A stretch of DNA of 64,000 nt from positions 2,976,001 through 3,040,000 of the forward strand of contig NZ_AP024630.1 in NCBI RefSeq assembly GCF_019976975.1, in the 5' to 3' direction. The position numbers and the translations under genes are program-made. Shown here piece by piece: positions 15,508-23,870 of this stretch (its first letter is position 1; every line of letters starts with the position of its first letter). This stretch comes from Arthrobacter sp. NtRootA1 (lineage in GTDB: Bacteria > Actinomycetota > Actinomycetes > Actinomycetales > Micrococcaceae). The notes beneath the pieces were generated by a model. The model saw only the letters and a list, made by a program, of their open reading frames with translations. It was not told the origin of the DNA and made no database searches.

Positions 15508-17256
15508 TCAGCGCCGGGGAATATTGCGCAGGTTGCTCCGGGCCATGCTCACAGCTTCACCGGCACCGCGGTTCAAGACCACTTTGGACATGGCCGTCGC
15601 GAAACCAAGGACTTGTTGCCCGGAAATCTTCGGCGGGATGGAGAGCGCATTCGGATCAGTGATGAACTCCACCAGCGAAGGACCCGGGTGGGCAAACGCC
15701 TCCCGATACGCTTCCTCGATGTTCGCCGGATCTGTCACCCGGACAGCGTGGAAGCCCAAGGCCTTCGCGACGGCGGCATAGTTTGCGTCAGGAACGTCGA
15801 CGCCGAAATCGGGCAGCCCGTCCACCAACATTTCGAGCTTCACCATGCCCAGTGTTGAGTTGTTGAAAACCACTACGTTGACCGGCAGTTGATGTGCGGC
15901 CACAGTAATGAGCTCGCCAAGCAGCATGGACAAGCCCCCGTCACCCGAGACAGAAACCACCTGGCGCCCCGGATAGGCCACCTGTGCACCGATGGCGTGC
16001 GGAAGGGCGTTGGCCATTGACCCGTGAAGGAAGGAACCGATCAGCCGGCGCGTGCCCAGCGGGTTGATATAGCGGGCCGTCCAGACGTTGCACATTCCGG
16101 TGTCCGCGGTGAAGATGGCGTCATCCGCGGCTACTTGGTCCAGCAGGGAAGCAGCATACTCAGGATGAATGGGCTGCTTCTTTTCGACCTTCCGCGTGTA
16201 AGCGCCCACGGCCTTGTTCATCAGGCGGTCGTGTTTCTTCAGCATTTGGTCCAGGAAGCGGCGGTTCTTCTTTGGAGTGACCAAGGGCAGAAGGGAGGCC
16301 AGTGTAGGAAGCACATCACCATGAACCGCAATGTCGACGTCGGTCCTCCTCCCCAACCGCTGGGCGGCCCGGTCAACCTGTGCCGTACGGGTGTCCGGCA
16401 GGAACTGGTCGTAGGGAAAATCGGTACCAAGAAGGATCAGCAGATCGGCGTCCTCGATGCCTTCCGCTGCCGCACCATAGCCCAGGAGGCCAGTCATTCC
16501 GATGTCGAACGGATTATCGTACTGGACGAAGTCCTTGCCTCGCAGTGAGTGGCCAATCGGGGCGTTGACCAGTTCCGCCAAGGCAATGAGTTCGTCGTGG
16601 GCCCCCTGGACGCCCGCACCCGCGAAGATGGCGACCTTTCCGGCGTCGTTGATGGCGTCAGCCAGTTCCTGGACGCTCGACTGATCCGGGATCAGGCGTG
16701 CAGGCCGAAACGTAGCGGGTAACGGCGTCGGCGCGGTGGCCTCAAGGCCGGCGATATCGCCGGGAAGGGTCACGACGGCGACTCCCCCAAGGGCTACAGC
16801 GTTCTGGATAGCGCTATGCATCACACGGGGAGCCTGCTCGGCTGTGCTGATGAGTTCCGAATACACCGAGCATTCAGTGAAGATCCGGTCAGGATGGGTT
16901 TCCTGAAAGAATCCGCTGCCGATCTGCTTACTGGGGATATGGGAAGCGATGGCAAGTACGGGCGCCCCAGTACGGTTGGCGTCGTAGAGTCCATTGATCA
17001 GATGGAGGTTGCCGGGTCCACAGGAGCCGGCACAGACAGCAAGCTTGCCAGTCAATTGCGCCTCGGCGGCCGCAGCAAAGGCGGCCGCTTCCTCGTGGCG
17101 GACATGGATCCAATCGATACCGCCTTTGGCCGACCCTCCCGTTTGGCGCACCGCATCCACTATTGGATTGAGGCTGTCACCGACGATTCCATAAATACGC
17201 TGCACACCGGCAGCTTGGAGTTGTTCGATGAGCTGGGTAGCAAGTTCCTTGGCCAT
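15508..17256 (-). CDS. poxB: Thiamine-diphosphate pyruvate dehydrogenase (quinone) / pyruvate oxidase
   Basis: This 582-residue ThDP enzyme starts as MAKELATQLIEQLQAAGVQR, the typical PoxB N-terminus; the frame extends 15 codons upstream but ATG 17256 has GGGAG 10 bases ahead. It contains HVRHEEAAAFAAAAEAQLTG with the ThDP-activating Glu, a central FAD domain (IFAGAGVQGAHDELIALAEL), and the ThDP/Mg motif SGDGGLSMLL with NN downstream. PoxB oxidatively decarboxylates pyruvate to acetate and passes electrons to membrane quinone, and usually works in stationary phase. It is followed by the DapA-like gene on the same strand, 135 bp away. Confidence 0.85.
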   Translation of the reverse strand: MAKELATQLIEQLQAAGVQRIYGIVGDSLNPIVDAVRQTGGSAKGGIDWIHVRHEEAAAFAAAAEAQLTGKLAVCAGSCGPGNLHLINGLYDANRTGAPVLAIASHIPSKQIGSGFFQETHPDRIFTECSVYSELISTAEQAPRVMHSAIQNAVALGGVAVVTLPGDIAGLEATAPTPLPATFRPARLIPDQSSVQELADAINDAGKVAIFAGAGVQGAHDELIALAELVNAPIGHSLRGKDFVQYDNPFDIGMTGLLGYGAAAEGIEDADLLILLGTDFPYDQFLPDTRTAQVDRAAQRLGRRTDVDIAVHGDVLPTLASLLPLVTPKKNRRFLDQMLKKHDRLMNKAVGAYTRKVEKKQPIHPEYAASLLDQVAADDAIFTADTGMCNVWTARYINPLGTRRLIGSFLHGSMANALPHAIGAQVAYPGRQVVSVSGDGGLSMLLGELITVAAHQLPVNVVVFNNSTLGMVKLEMLVDGLPDFGVDVPDANYAAVAKALGFHAVRVTDPANIEEAYREAFAHPGPSLVEFITDPNALSIPPKISGQQVLGFATAMSKVVLNRGAGEAVSMARSNLRNIPRR

Positions 17257-17358
17257 AGTGTGCAGGCTCCCGCGATTGTGGTGGTGGACTGACATGGTCA
17301 ATATAGTCGGCTTGCCCTTGGTCTGGCTGGGACCGTCGATCGTTGCTAGCGTGGCGGC

Positions 17359-18597
17359 ATGAACCCGTCGAAGACTCCGGCAGAGATTCTGGACATAGGC
17401 GACGCCGAAGTTCGCGTCTCGAATCCGGACAAGGTGGTTTTCCCCGAACCCGGGCTAACAAAGCTGGATTTGGTCCGCTACTACCTTTCAGTTGCCGAGG
17501 GTGCGCTGCGGGGCGCAGGCGGCCGCCCCATGGTACTCAAGCGCTTTCCCAAGGGCATCGACGCTGAGCCGTTCTTTCAGAAACGTGTTCCCGAAAACCA
17601 TCCGGAGTTCATTGATACTGCAACGCTGCACTACTCATCGGGGACGTCGGCAGAAGAAACCGTCATCCGGGACGCTGCCGGTTTGGCCTGGGTGGTGAAT
17701 CTCGGCTGCCTGGACCTCAACCCCCACCCCGTACGTGCCGAGGACCTCGATCATCCCGACGAACTCCGGATCGACCTCGATCCCATGCCAGGGGTTGATT
17801 GGTCGCAAATCGTAGACGTCGCCTACGTGGCGCGCGAAGTGCTTGACGACGTCGGGCTGGTGGGGTGGCCCAAGACGAGCGGGTCCCGGGGACTCCACAT
17901 ATTGGTGCGAATCGCCCCGGAGCGGTCTTACGGCGAGCTACGGCTCGCTGCGGAAACCCTGGCCCGGGAGGTCGAGAACCGCGCACCCGGGCTCGCCACC
18001 GCGCGGTGGTGGAAGGAGGAACGCGGCGAGAGCGTCTTCGTTGACTTCAACCAGAATGCGAAGGACCGGACTGTTGCCTCGGCTTACTCTGTACGGCCCC
18101 GGCCCGATGCTCGGGTTTCTACTCCCCTGACATGGGCCGAGGTCACTTCCACGAGGCCCGAACAATTCACTGTCCGCTCGGTGCCCGAACGCTTCGCGCA
18201 GCTGGGCGATCCCCACGCTGGAATCGATGACGCCGTGGGGTCCCTTGAAGCCTTGTTGGACTTGGCCAAGGAACTTGGTCCCGCCGAGAAGGCACCCCGG
18301 GCCGGCGACGGATCAGGTCGCCGGGTCTCAACGATGCCACTCATTGAGGTGGCCCGCACGAAGACCAAGCCCGAAGCGCTGGCCGCCCTCGATGAATGGA
18401 AAGCCCGGCATGCGGACCTTCTTCCGGACCTGCACCCAGCGGATGTGCTCGTCGATGGGATGCGCGGATCGAGTTCGCTCTGGTACAGGGTCCGGGTGAA
18501 CCTGCAGCACATCCCCGAAGCAAAGCGCCCGGCTCAGGAGGGACTCATCGCCGACTACGACCCCTGGGCCGGCAAGGAATGGCCCGGCCGTTCGTAA
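17359..18597 (+). CDS. Stand-alone LigD polymerase/primase domain (NHEJ)
   Basis: The 412-residue protein equals the archaeo-eukaryotic primase-type polymerase domain of bacterial LigD. Catalytic aspartates appear as RIDLDP (D139, D141) and in FVDFNQN (D229), with the phosphate-binding KTSGSRGLHI between them. N-terminal VSNPDKVVFPEPGLTKLDLVRYY is the classic PolDom opening. About 80 extra residues follow the usual ~300. It would fill gaps and add ribonucleotides at broken ends together with Ku and a ligase, neither of which is in this window. It diverges from poxB. Confidence 0.85.
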   Translation: MNPSKTPAEILDIGDAEVRVSNPDKVVFPEPGLTKLDLVRYYLSVAEGALRGAGGRPMVLKRFPKGIDAEPFFQKRVPENHPEFIDTATLHYSSGTSAEETVIRDAAGLAWVVNLGCLDLNPHPVRAEDLDHPDELRIDLDPMPGVDWSQIVDVAYVAREVLDDVGLVGWPKTSGSRGLHILVRIAPERSYGELRLAAETLAREVENRAPGLATARWWKEERGESVFVDFNQNAKDRTVASAYSVRPRPDARVSTPLTWAEVTSTRPEQFTVRSVPERFAQLGDPHAGIDDAVGSLEALLDLAKELGPAEKAPRAGDGSGRRVSTMPLIEVARTKTKPEALAALDEWKARHADLLPDLHPADVLVDGMRGSSSLWYRVRVNLQHIPEAKRPAQEGLIADYDPWAGKEWPGRS

Positions 18598-18647
18598 CCG
18601 GATGCACTGTACGCACCAGCCCGATGGGACTGCTGAATAAGCAAGAA

Positions 18648-19025
18648 TCAGTCGCCTGCCGTCCTTATCCGGCTGACCAGACCTACGGTATTGGCCTCGC
18701 TGTCCTCAATGAAGGCCATCCATTCTTCTGAATTTGCCGGCCCGAGGAGGTCATCCTCATGGGTGAAGATTATGTGTGGTTCGGAAATGATCTTGACACC
18801 TTTACTCTTCAATGCCGCCACTGTGCCGTGCAGGTCTCCGACCTCGAAATACAGCAGAGAGGACGGTGCTCCTTTCTCAAGCAGAAGCCGCACGCCACCC
18901 ACGTCAAAGAAAAGGAGACCGGGAGGGTCGTACAAGGCCTTCGGCTCGGTGCCCAGGAGTGCAGCGTAGAAGGCCGCCGCCCGCTTCAGGTCTTCGGCAT
19001 GCTGGGCTACTTGAACGAATCGCAT
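18648..19025 (-). CDS. VOC/glyoxalase-superfamily protein
   Basis: The 125-residue protein has the vicinal-oxygen-chelate repeat pattern: MRFVQVAQHAEDLKRAAAFYA at the start and a second half with LLYFEVGDLHGTVAALKSKG and FIEDSEANTVGLVSR. The ATG at 19025 follows GGAGGAAATC, so upstream codons to 19061 are not used. Metal ligands are not all identifiable. The substrate is unknown (glyoxalase, dioxygenase or resistance type). Confidence 0.7.
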   Translation of the reverse strand: MRFVQVAQHAEDLKRAAAFYAALLGTEPKALYDPPGLLFFDVGGVRLLLEKGAPSSLLYFEVGDLHGTVAALKSKGVKIISEPHIIFTHEDDLLGPANSEEWMAFIEDSEANTVGLVSRIRTAGD

Positions 19026-19173
19026 GATTTCCTCCAGTAATTGGGGTGCGTCCTTTGACACTCATCGTGTGTTACTGCCAGTCATCGTGGCCGCAGCAGA
19101 AACCAAGTGCAAGAGAGAGAACTTGCGGTTCGTCAACTTCGCGCCAGCACTTCCGCCCGGATACTGTCAGAAC

Positions 19174-19563
19174 ATGCCGTCATCGCTTAGATCCTGGATT
19201 CCTGCTGCCGCCGCCGACCTCGTGTTGATTCTCTTCTTCGCTGCGATCGGCCGTGACGCCCATGCCCGGGGAGACATCATCACAGGGGCCTTTGTTACCG
19301 CCTGGCCCTTCCTCGCCGGTGCCTGCGTTGCCTGGCTGGCCGCGAGGGTTTGGCGTGCGCCCTATGCCGTCTGGCATTCGGGCATTAGCGTCTGGATCGG
19401 TGCCGTAGTGATCGGCATGCTGCTCCGGGCGGTGACTGGACAGACGGTAGTGTTGCCCTTTGTCATCGTGGCGCTTATCAGCCTGGGTGTTTTCCTGCTC
19501 GGCTTCCGCGTCATTCTCGCGCTAATTCTGCGCACGTCACGAAAGCGCCAGTCCAAGGTCTGA
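19174..19563 (+). CDS. DUF3054 membrane protein
   Basis: The 129-residue integral membrane protein has about four hydrophobic helices. It carries the DUF3054 pattern: AADLVLILFFAAIGRDAHAR near residues 14-33, then AWPFLAGACVAWLAAR and IGMLLRAVTGQTVVLPFV. The family is actinobacterial and of unknown function. The ATG at 19174 fits; the longer frame to 19024 overlaps the divergent VOC gene start and looks non-coding. Confidence 0.75.
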   Translation: MPSSLRSWIPAAAADLVLILFFAAIGRDAHARGDIITGAFVTAWPFLAGACVAWLAARVWRAPYAVWHSGISVWIGAVVIGMLLRAVTGQTVVLPFVIVALISLGVFLLGFRVILALILRTSRKRQSKV

Positions 19564-19626
19564 AAGGGTCTCTCATGTACTAGGCTGAAGTGCGTCCGCA
19601 ATGAAGCTTTTCCGGAAGGGCCCCAC

Positions 19627-19905
19627 GTGATCACCGCTTTCGTCCTGATCAAGACCGATGCTTCGCGCATTCCGGAAACCGCTGAGCAGATTTCGGCCAT
19701 CCAGGGCATCAGTGAAGTCTATTCCGTCACTGGAGAATGGGACCTGATCGCTGTAGCCAGAGTGTCAAAGCATGAAGATCTCGCGGACGTCATCGCTGAT
19801 CGCCTGTCGAAGGTCGATTCAGTGATCCACACCACTACGCACATAGCGTTCCGTGCCTACTCGCAGCACGATCTCGACGCCGCCTTTGCTTTGGGATTCG
19901 AATAG
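19627..19905 (+). CDS. Stand-alone Lrp/AsnC ligand-binding (RAM) domain protein
   Basis: The 92-residue protein consists only of the beta-alpha-beta-beta-alpha-beta RAM domain of Lrp/AsnC regulators (ITAFVLIKTDASRIPETAEQ, then VYSVTGEWDLIAVARV) with no DNA-binding helix-turn-helix. It starts at GTG 19627 behind GGAAGGG. Stand-alone RAM proteins oligomerise and bind amino acids, and may tune full-length Lrp proteins. It converges on trpD, 65 bp away. Confidence 0.8.
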   Translation: MITAFVLIKTDASRIPETAEQISAIQGISEVYSVTGEWDLIAVARVSKHEDLADVIADRLSKVDSVIHTTTHIAFRAYSQHDLDAAFALGFE

Positions 19906-19969
19906 GGCTCAGGCACCCCGAAGATCACAATTCGAAGCGGCAACACAGTAGCTGTGACTGACGCTTGGG

Positions 19970-21037
19970 CTAGCCTTTGGAACCCTGGCTAAGGGCGATC
20001 CACTTGGTCAGGACACCGGCGGCCTTACCTGAATCCACGGACTCCGCTGCCAGTGCGAAGGCAGCGCGCATCCGCTCCAAAAGGCTACCCTCGGCGTTCA
20101 GATCAACGGACACCAAGCCAGCGGCAGCATTCAAGAGGACAGCATCACGCACCGGACCTGTCTTGCCATCAAGCACCTCACGGACAACCACTGCATTTGC
20201 GGCGGCGTCCCCACCCCGCAGATCCGCAACAGTGGACGGTGCGATACCGAGCTCAGCGGGTGAGAACACCTGTTCAGTGACAGTTCCGTTCCTTATCTCC
20301 CAGACAGTCGACGGCCCTGTGGGCGTCAATTCGTCCAGCCCATCGTCACCGCGGAACACGAGGCCGCGACTTCCGCGACGGGCAAGGACGCCCGCAACCA
20401 GAGGAGCCATCCGGGCGTTGGCGACGCCAACTGCCGAAGCCTGAACATGAGCGGGATTCGTCATGGGGCCGAGAAAATTAAAGGCCGTAGGCACCGCCAA
20501 CTCCCGCCGGGGTACTGCAGTATGACGGAACGAGGGATGGAAAACCTGCGCAAAGCAGAAGGTGATTCCCGCTTCCTCCGCATTCCGGGCAACCTGGTCG
20601 ATCGAAAGGTCCAGGCGGACGCCCAGGGCTTCCAACACATCAGCTGAACCGGACGTAGACGATGCCGCACGGTTTCCGTGCTTGACGACTTTCGCGCCCG
20701 CACCGGCCGCAACAAGAGCTGCCATAGTGGAGATGTTGACGGTGTTCAGCCTGTCCCCGCCGGTCCCCACGATGTCCAGCTTTTCACCGGAGATCTCTAT
20801 GGGGTTGGCATTCTGGAGCATGGCCTCCACAAGGCCGGTCAGCTCTTCCACCGTTTCGCCCTTGGCACGCAGGGCAACCAGGAAACCCGCAATCTGCGCT
20901 GGAGTCGCTTCGCCAGCCATGATCGTGTTCATGGCCCACTCTGTATTGCCCACTGCAAGGTCGTCGCCGTTGATCAGTGCTGAGATGAGCCCTGGCCAGT
21001 TATTGCTGGCTGCAGGTGCCGATGCCGGAGAAGTCAC
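19970..21037 (-). CDS. trpD: Anthranilate phosphoribosyltransferase
   Basis: TrpD (355 residues, usual length about 340-350) transfers phosphoribose from PRPP to anthranilate, the second step of tryptophan synthesis. The PRPP/Mg glycine loop GTGGD is at residues 91-95, followed by NTVNIST, and the KHGNRA motif is at 119-124. Start is GTG 21037. It is detached from any other trp gene in the window and transcribed divergently from ctaE with about 150 bp between. Confidence 0.95.
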   Translation of the reverse strand: MTSPASAPAASNNWPGLISALINGDDLAVGNTEWAMNTIMAGEATPAQIAGFLVALRAKGETVEELTGLVEAMLQNANPIEISGEKLDIVGTGGDRLNTVNISTMAALVAAGAGAKVVKHGNRAASSTSGSADVLEALGVRLDLSIDQVARNAEEAGITFCFAQVFHPSFRHTAVPRRELAVPTAFNFLGPMTNPAHVQASAVGVANARMAPLVAGVLARRGSRGLVFRGDDGLDELTPTGPSTVWEIRNGTVTEQVFSPAELGIAPSTVADLRGGDAAANAVVVREVLDGKTGPVRDAVLLNAAAGLVSVDLNAEGSLLERMRAAFALAAESVDSGKAAGVLTKWIALSQGSKG

Positions 21038-21185
21038 CCCTTGATGCTATCGACCGGGCTGCACCGATGACCAATGTGAACCCGACCGGGAACTTTTCCG
21101 CGCGATTTCGCGTCTTTGTAGAAAAAGTCTCCCGATTCGGTGGTTTGCATTGGGAACTCTGGACTTTTACAGACATAATGTCCTT

Positions 21186-21824
21186 GTGACATCTGCGACC
21201 CATGCCCCCAGTACCCCGGCGCACCCGACGCTGAACCGCCCCAATCTGGTTTCTGTTGGAACCGTTGTTTGGCTGTCCAGTGAGTTGATGTTCTTCGCCG
21301 GTCTCTTTGCCATGTACTTCACTCTGCGCTCTACATCAGGATTGATGTGGGCCGAGGAGACGACGAAGCTCAACTTCCCGTTTGCGCTCGTCAACACCAT
21401 CGTCCTTGTGGCCAGTTCCTTCACTTGCCAGATGGGCGTTTTCGCCGCTGAGCGCCTTGAACCGCGCCGCACCGGCGGACCCCTGCAGTTCACCCGCTGG
21501 GGCATGAGCGAATGGTTCGTTCTCACCTTCATCATGGGTGCGTTCTTCGTGGCCGGACAGACCACGGAATACGCCATGCTCGTCTCGGAGCACGTTTCCC
21601 TGTCGTCCAATGCCTACGGTTCCGCCTTCTACATGACTACCGGCTTCCATGGCCTTCACGTCATCGGCGGTTTGATCGCGTTCCTGTTCATCATTGGCCG
21701 TGCGTTTGCAGCCAAGAAGTTTGGGCACTTTGAAGCGACATCCGCAATCGTCACCTCGTACTACTGGCACTTCGTCGACGTCGTCTGGATTGGCCTCTTC
21801 CTGGTCATCTACGTCCTGAAGTAG
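21186..21824 (+). CDS. ctaE: Cytochrome c oxidase subunit III
   Basis: The 212-residue heme-copper oxidase subunit III has about five to six membrane helices, starting [24 protein letters not shown] and containing [18 protein letters not shown] and [20 protein letters not shown]. The GTG at 21186 gives an N-terminus like other actinobacterial CtaE proteins; no clear Shine-Dalgarno is visible, so the mRNA may have a very short leader. It heads the ctaE-qcrC-qcrA-qcrB operon. Confidence 0.95.
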   Translation: MTSATHAPSTPAHPTLNRPNLVSVGTVVWLSSELMFFAGLFAMYFTLRSTSGLMWAEETTKLNFPFALVNTIVLVASSFTCQMGVFAAERLEPRRTGGPLQFTRWGMSEWFVLTFIMGAFFVAGQTTEYAMLVSEHVSLSSNAYGSAFYMTTGFHGLHVIGGLIAFLFIIGRAFAAKKFGHFEATSAIVTSYYWHFVDVVWIGLFLVIYVLK

Positions 21825-21911
21825 CCCGGCTTTGACTCTTTTTCTACAAGAGGCAGAATTTCAAGAAGCGGCTCGCGGAGCCGACGCAGGATCGAATAAA
21901 GGAACCACCAC

Positions 21912-22700
21912 GTGAAGGCACTCTCGCAGAAGCGACGTCACCCACTGGCAGCCATTGCGCTGCTGCTGATGGGCCTCCTCCTCACTGGTGGGCTGTACGC
22001 CGTTGCCACATCTGTCAACCAGGCCAAGGCCGACACCACCAGCTACAGCGCAAGTGACGTAGAGCAAGGCGGCAAATTGTTTGCTGCCAACTGCGCCACC
22101 TGCCACGGCATGGGTGCAAGCGGAACCAAGGACGGCCCCTCGCTGGTCGGCGTGGGCGCCGCAGCGGTTGATTTCCAGGTTGGCACCGGCCGTATGCCCA
22201 TGCAGATGAATGGCCCCCAGGCGCAGAAGAAGCCCGTCCAGTTCAACGAGGAGCAGACCAGCCAGCTGGCCGCTTACGTTGCATCGCTCGGTGCGGGCCC
22301 TGCGATTCCGGAAGAACACCTCCTTGACGAAAAGGGAGATGCAGCCAAAGGTGGCGAGCTCTTCCGCGTCAACTGCGCCATGTGCCACAACGCTGCCGCA
22401 GCCGGCGGCGCCCTGACCCGCGGCAAGTTCGCTCCCGCACTGGCAGACGTCACAGGCAAGCACATCTACGAAGCCATGGCCACGGGCCCGCAGAACATGC
22501 CTGTGTTCAACGATTCCAACGTCTCACCCGAAGGTAAGCGCGACATCATCACCTTCCTCAAGACCATCGAAGCCAACGGCTCACCGGGCGGTGCCGATCT
22601 CGGCTCGCTTGGTCCGGTGTCTGAAGGTCTCTTCGTCTGGATTGCCGGCTTGGGCGTCATCATCGCCTTCACTATCTGGCTGACGTCACGCACGTCGTAG
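21912..22700 (+). CDS. qcrC: Diheme cytochrome c subunit of the bcc complex
   Basis: QcrC (262 residues) has an N-terminal membrane anchor (about 13-36), two heme-binding motifs C61-ATC-H65 and C155-AMC-H159, and a C-terminal membrane helix (LFVWIAGLGVIIAFTIWLTS). This covalently tethered diheme cytochrome replaces soluble cytochrome c in actinobacteria and passes electrons from the QcrA/B centre to CtaC of the aa3 oxidase. Start is GTG 21912 preceded by AAAGGAACC. A small hairpin (CGGCTC-GCG-GAGCCG, 21869-21883) lies between it and ctaE. Confidence 0.95.
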   Translation: MKALSQKRRHPLAAIALLLMGLLLTGGLYAVATSVNQAKADTTSYSASDVEQGGKLFAANCATCHGMGASGTKDGPSLVGVGAAAVDFQVGTGRMPMQMNGPQAQKKPVQFNEEQTSQLAAYVASLGAGPAIPEEHLLDEKGDAAKGGELFRVNCAMCHNAAAAGGALTRGKFAPALADVTGKHIYEAMATGPQNMPVFNDSNVSPEGKRDIITFLKTIEANGSPGGADLGSLGPVSEGLFVWIAGLGVIIAFTIWLTSRTS

Positions 22701-22721
22701 TCCGGACGAGACAACAAACTT

Positions 22722-22773
22722 CTGCTGCATGCTCAGCAGTTTCGAACTGAAAATTAACTCGGCTCAAGCCGAG
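22722..22773 (+). other. Two intercistronic hairpins between qcrC and qcrA
   Basis: CTGCTG/CAGCAG (22722-22727 with 22734-22739) and CTCGGCT/AGCCGAG (22758-22764 with 22767-22773) can each form a short stem in the 99-bp qcrC-qcrA spacer. The second ends 27 bases before the qcrA start. They could be processing or mRNA-stability elements setting subunit ratios; this is inferred from position. Confidence 0.4.
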
Positions 22774-22799
22774 ACAACGAGAGAAGGATGAGGCGAATT

Positions 22800-23870
22800 A
22801 TGGGCAACCATAGTGACGGCAGTCCGAACCACTCGGGCACCGTAGCTACGGCTGGTCAGAATGAAGTGGAGAAGTTCCAGGATCCTGGGCTTCCTCCGCA
22901 TCGTTTGCGCCTGGCTGACACGGACCCGGTAGCCGCAAAGCGAGCCGAGCGTCAGGTAGCCATTTTGTTTGGCACCTCTGTCATCGGCACGCTGATCTTC
23001 CTGGTGGCGTACTTCGCCATCGATTTGGGCGACGATTCGACGATTGCAAACATCCGTACACAGAACCTGCTCCTGGGCCTGGGTACGGCGTTCGCAATGC
23101 TTGGCATCGGCACCGGCATCGTGCACTGGGCCAAGGCCCTGATGCCCGATCACGAAGTGTCGGAAGAGCGCCACGCTATCCGTCATGAGGAAGATCGCCA
23201 GGCTGCCGTGCGCATCGTCGACGACATCGTCGAGGAAACCGGCATTAAGCGTCGCCCGCTGATCCGCAACACCCTTCTTGGTGCCGTTGCCCTTGCTCCG
23301 CTCCCTGCTCTCGCTATTTTTGGCGACCTGGGACCGCGTCCTGACGACAAGCTTGCACACACCATGTGGGCTCCTGAGGGCGGCAAGCTCAAGCGACTGA
23401 CCCGCGACCCCGATGGCACTCCCATCAAGGCTTCGGATGTCACCATCGGTTCGGCCTTCCACGTCATTCCCGAGGGCCTCAACGAACTTCACGAGGGCAA
23501 GCTGAACGCAAAAGCCAAGGCCGTCGTTCTGCTGATGCGCCTGGATCCGAACTCGTTGAACCCCTCCGAGGGCCGCGAGAACTGGAGCTACAACGGCATT
23601 GTTGCTTACTCCAAGATCTGCACCCATGTTGGTTGCCCGGTTGCTCTTTACGAGCAGCAGACACACCACCTGCTATGCCCGTGCCACCAGTCCACGTTCG
23701 ACCTCACGCAGGAATGCAAGGTCATCTTCGGACCGGCCAGCCGTCCGCTCCCCCAGCTGCCCATCGCAGTTGACGCAGAAGGCTACCTCGTCGCTACCAG
23801 CGACTTCAAAGAACCTGTAGGACCGAGTTACTGGGAGCGTGACGAGCATGAGCGCCTCATCAACAGCTGA
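22800..23870 (+). CDS. qcrA: Rieske iron-sulfur subunit of the bcc complex
   Basis: The 356-residue Rieske protein has an N-terminal cytosolic part, three membrane helices typical of actinobacterial QcrA (about 55-75, 90-110 and 160-180) and a C-terminal [2Fe-2S] domain. Ligands are C274-T-H276 and C293-P-C295-H296, with C279 (VGC) and C295 as the expected disulfide/ligand set. Start ATG 22800 has GAGG 7 bases upstream; ATG 22788 overlaps its own ribosome site. It overlaps qcrB by 23 bp. Confidence 0.95.
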   Translation: MGNHSDGSPNHSGTVATAGQNEVEKFQDPGLPPHRLRLADTDPVAAKRAERQVAILFGTSVIGTLIFLVAYFAIDLGDDSTIANIRTQNLLLGLGTAFAMLGIGTGIVHWAKALMPDHEVSEERHAIRHEEDRQAAVRIVDDIVEETGIKRRPLIRNTLLGAVALAPLPALAIFGDLGPRPDDKLAHTMWAPEGGKLKRLTRDPDGTPIKASDVTIGSAFHVIPEGLNELHEGKLNAKAKAVVLLMRLDPNSLNPSEGRENWSYNGIVAYSKICTHVGCPVALYEQQTHHLLCPCHQSTFDLTQECKVIFGPASRPLPQLPIAVDAEGYLVATSDFKEPVGPSYWERDEHERLINS

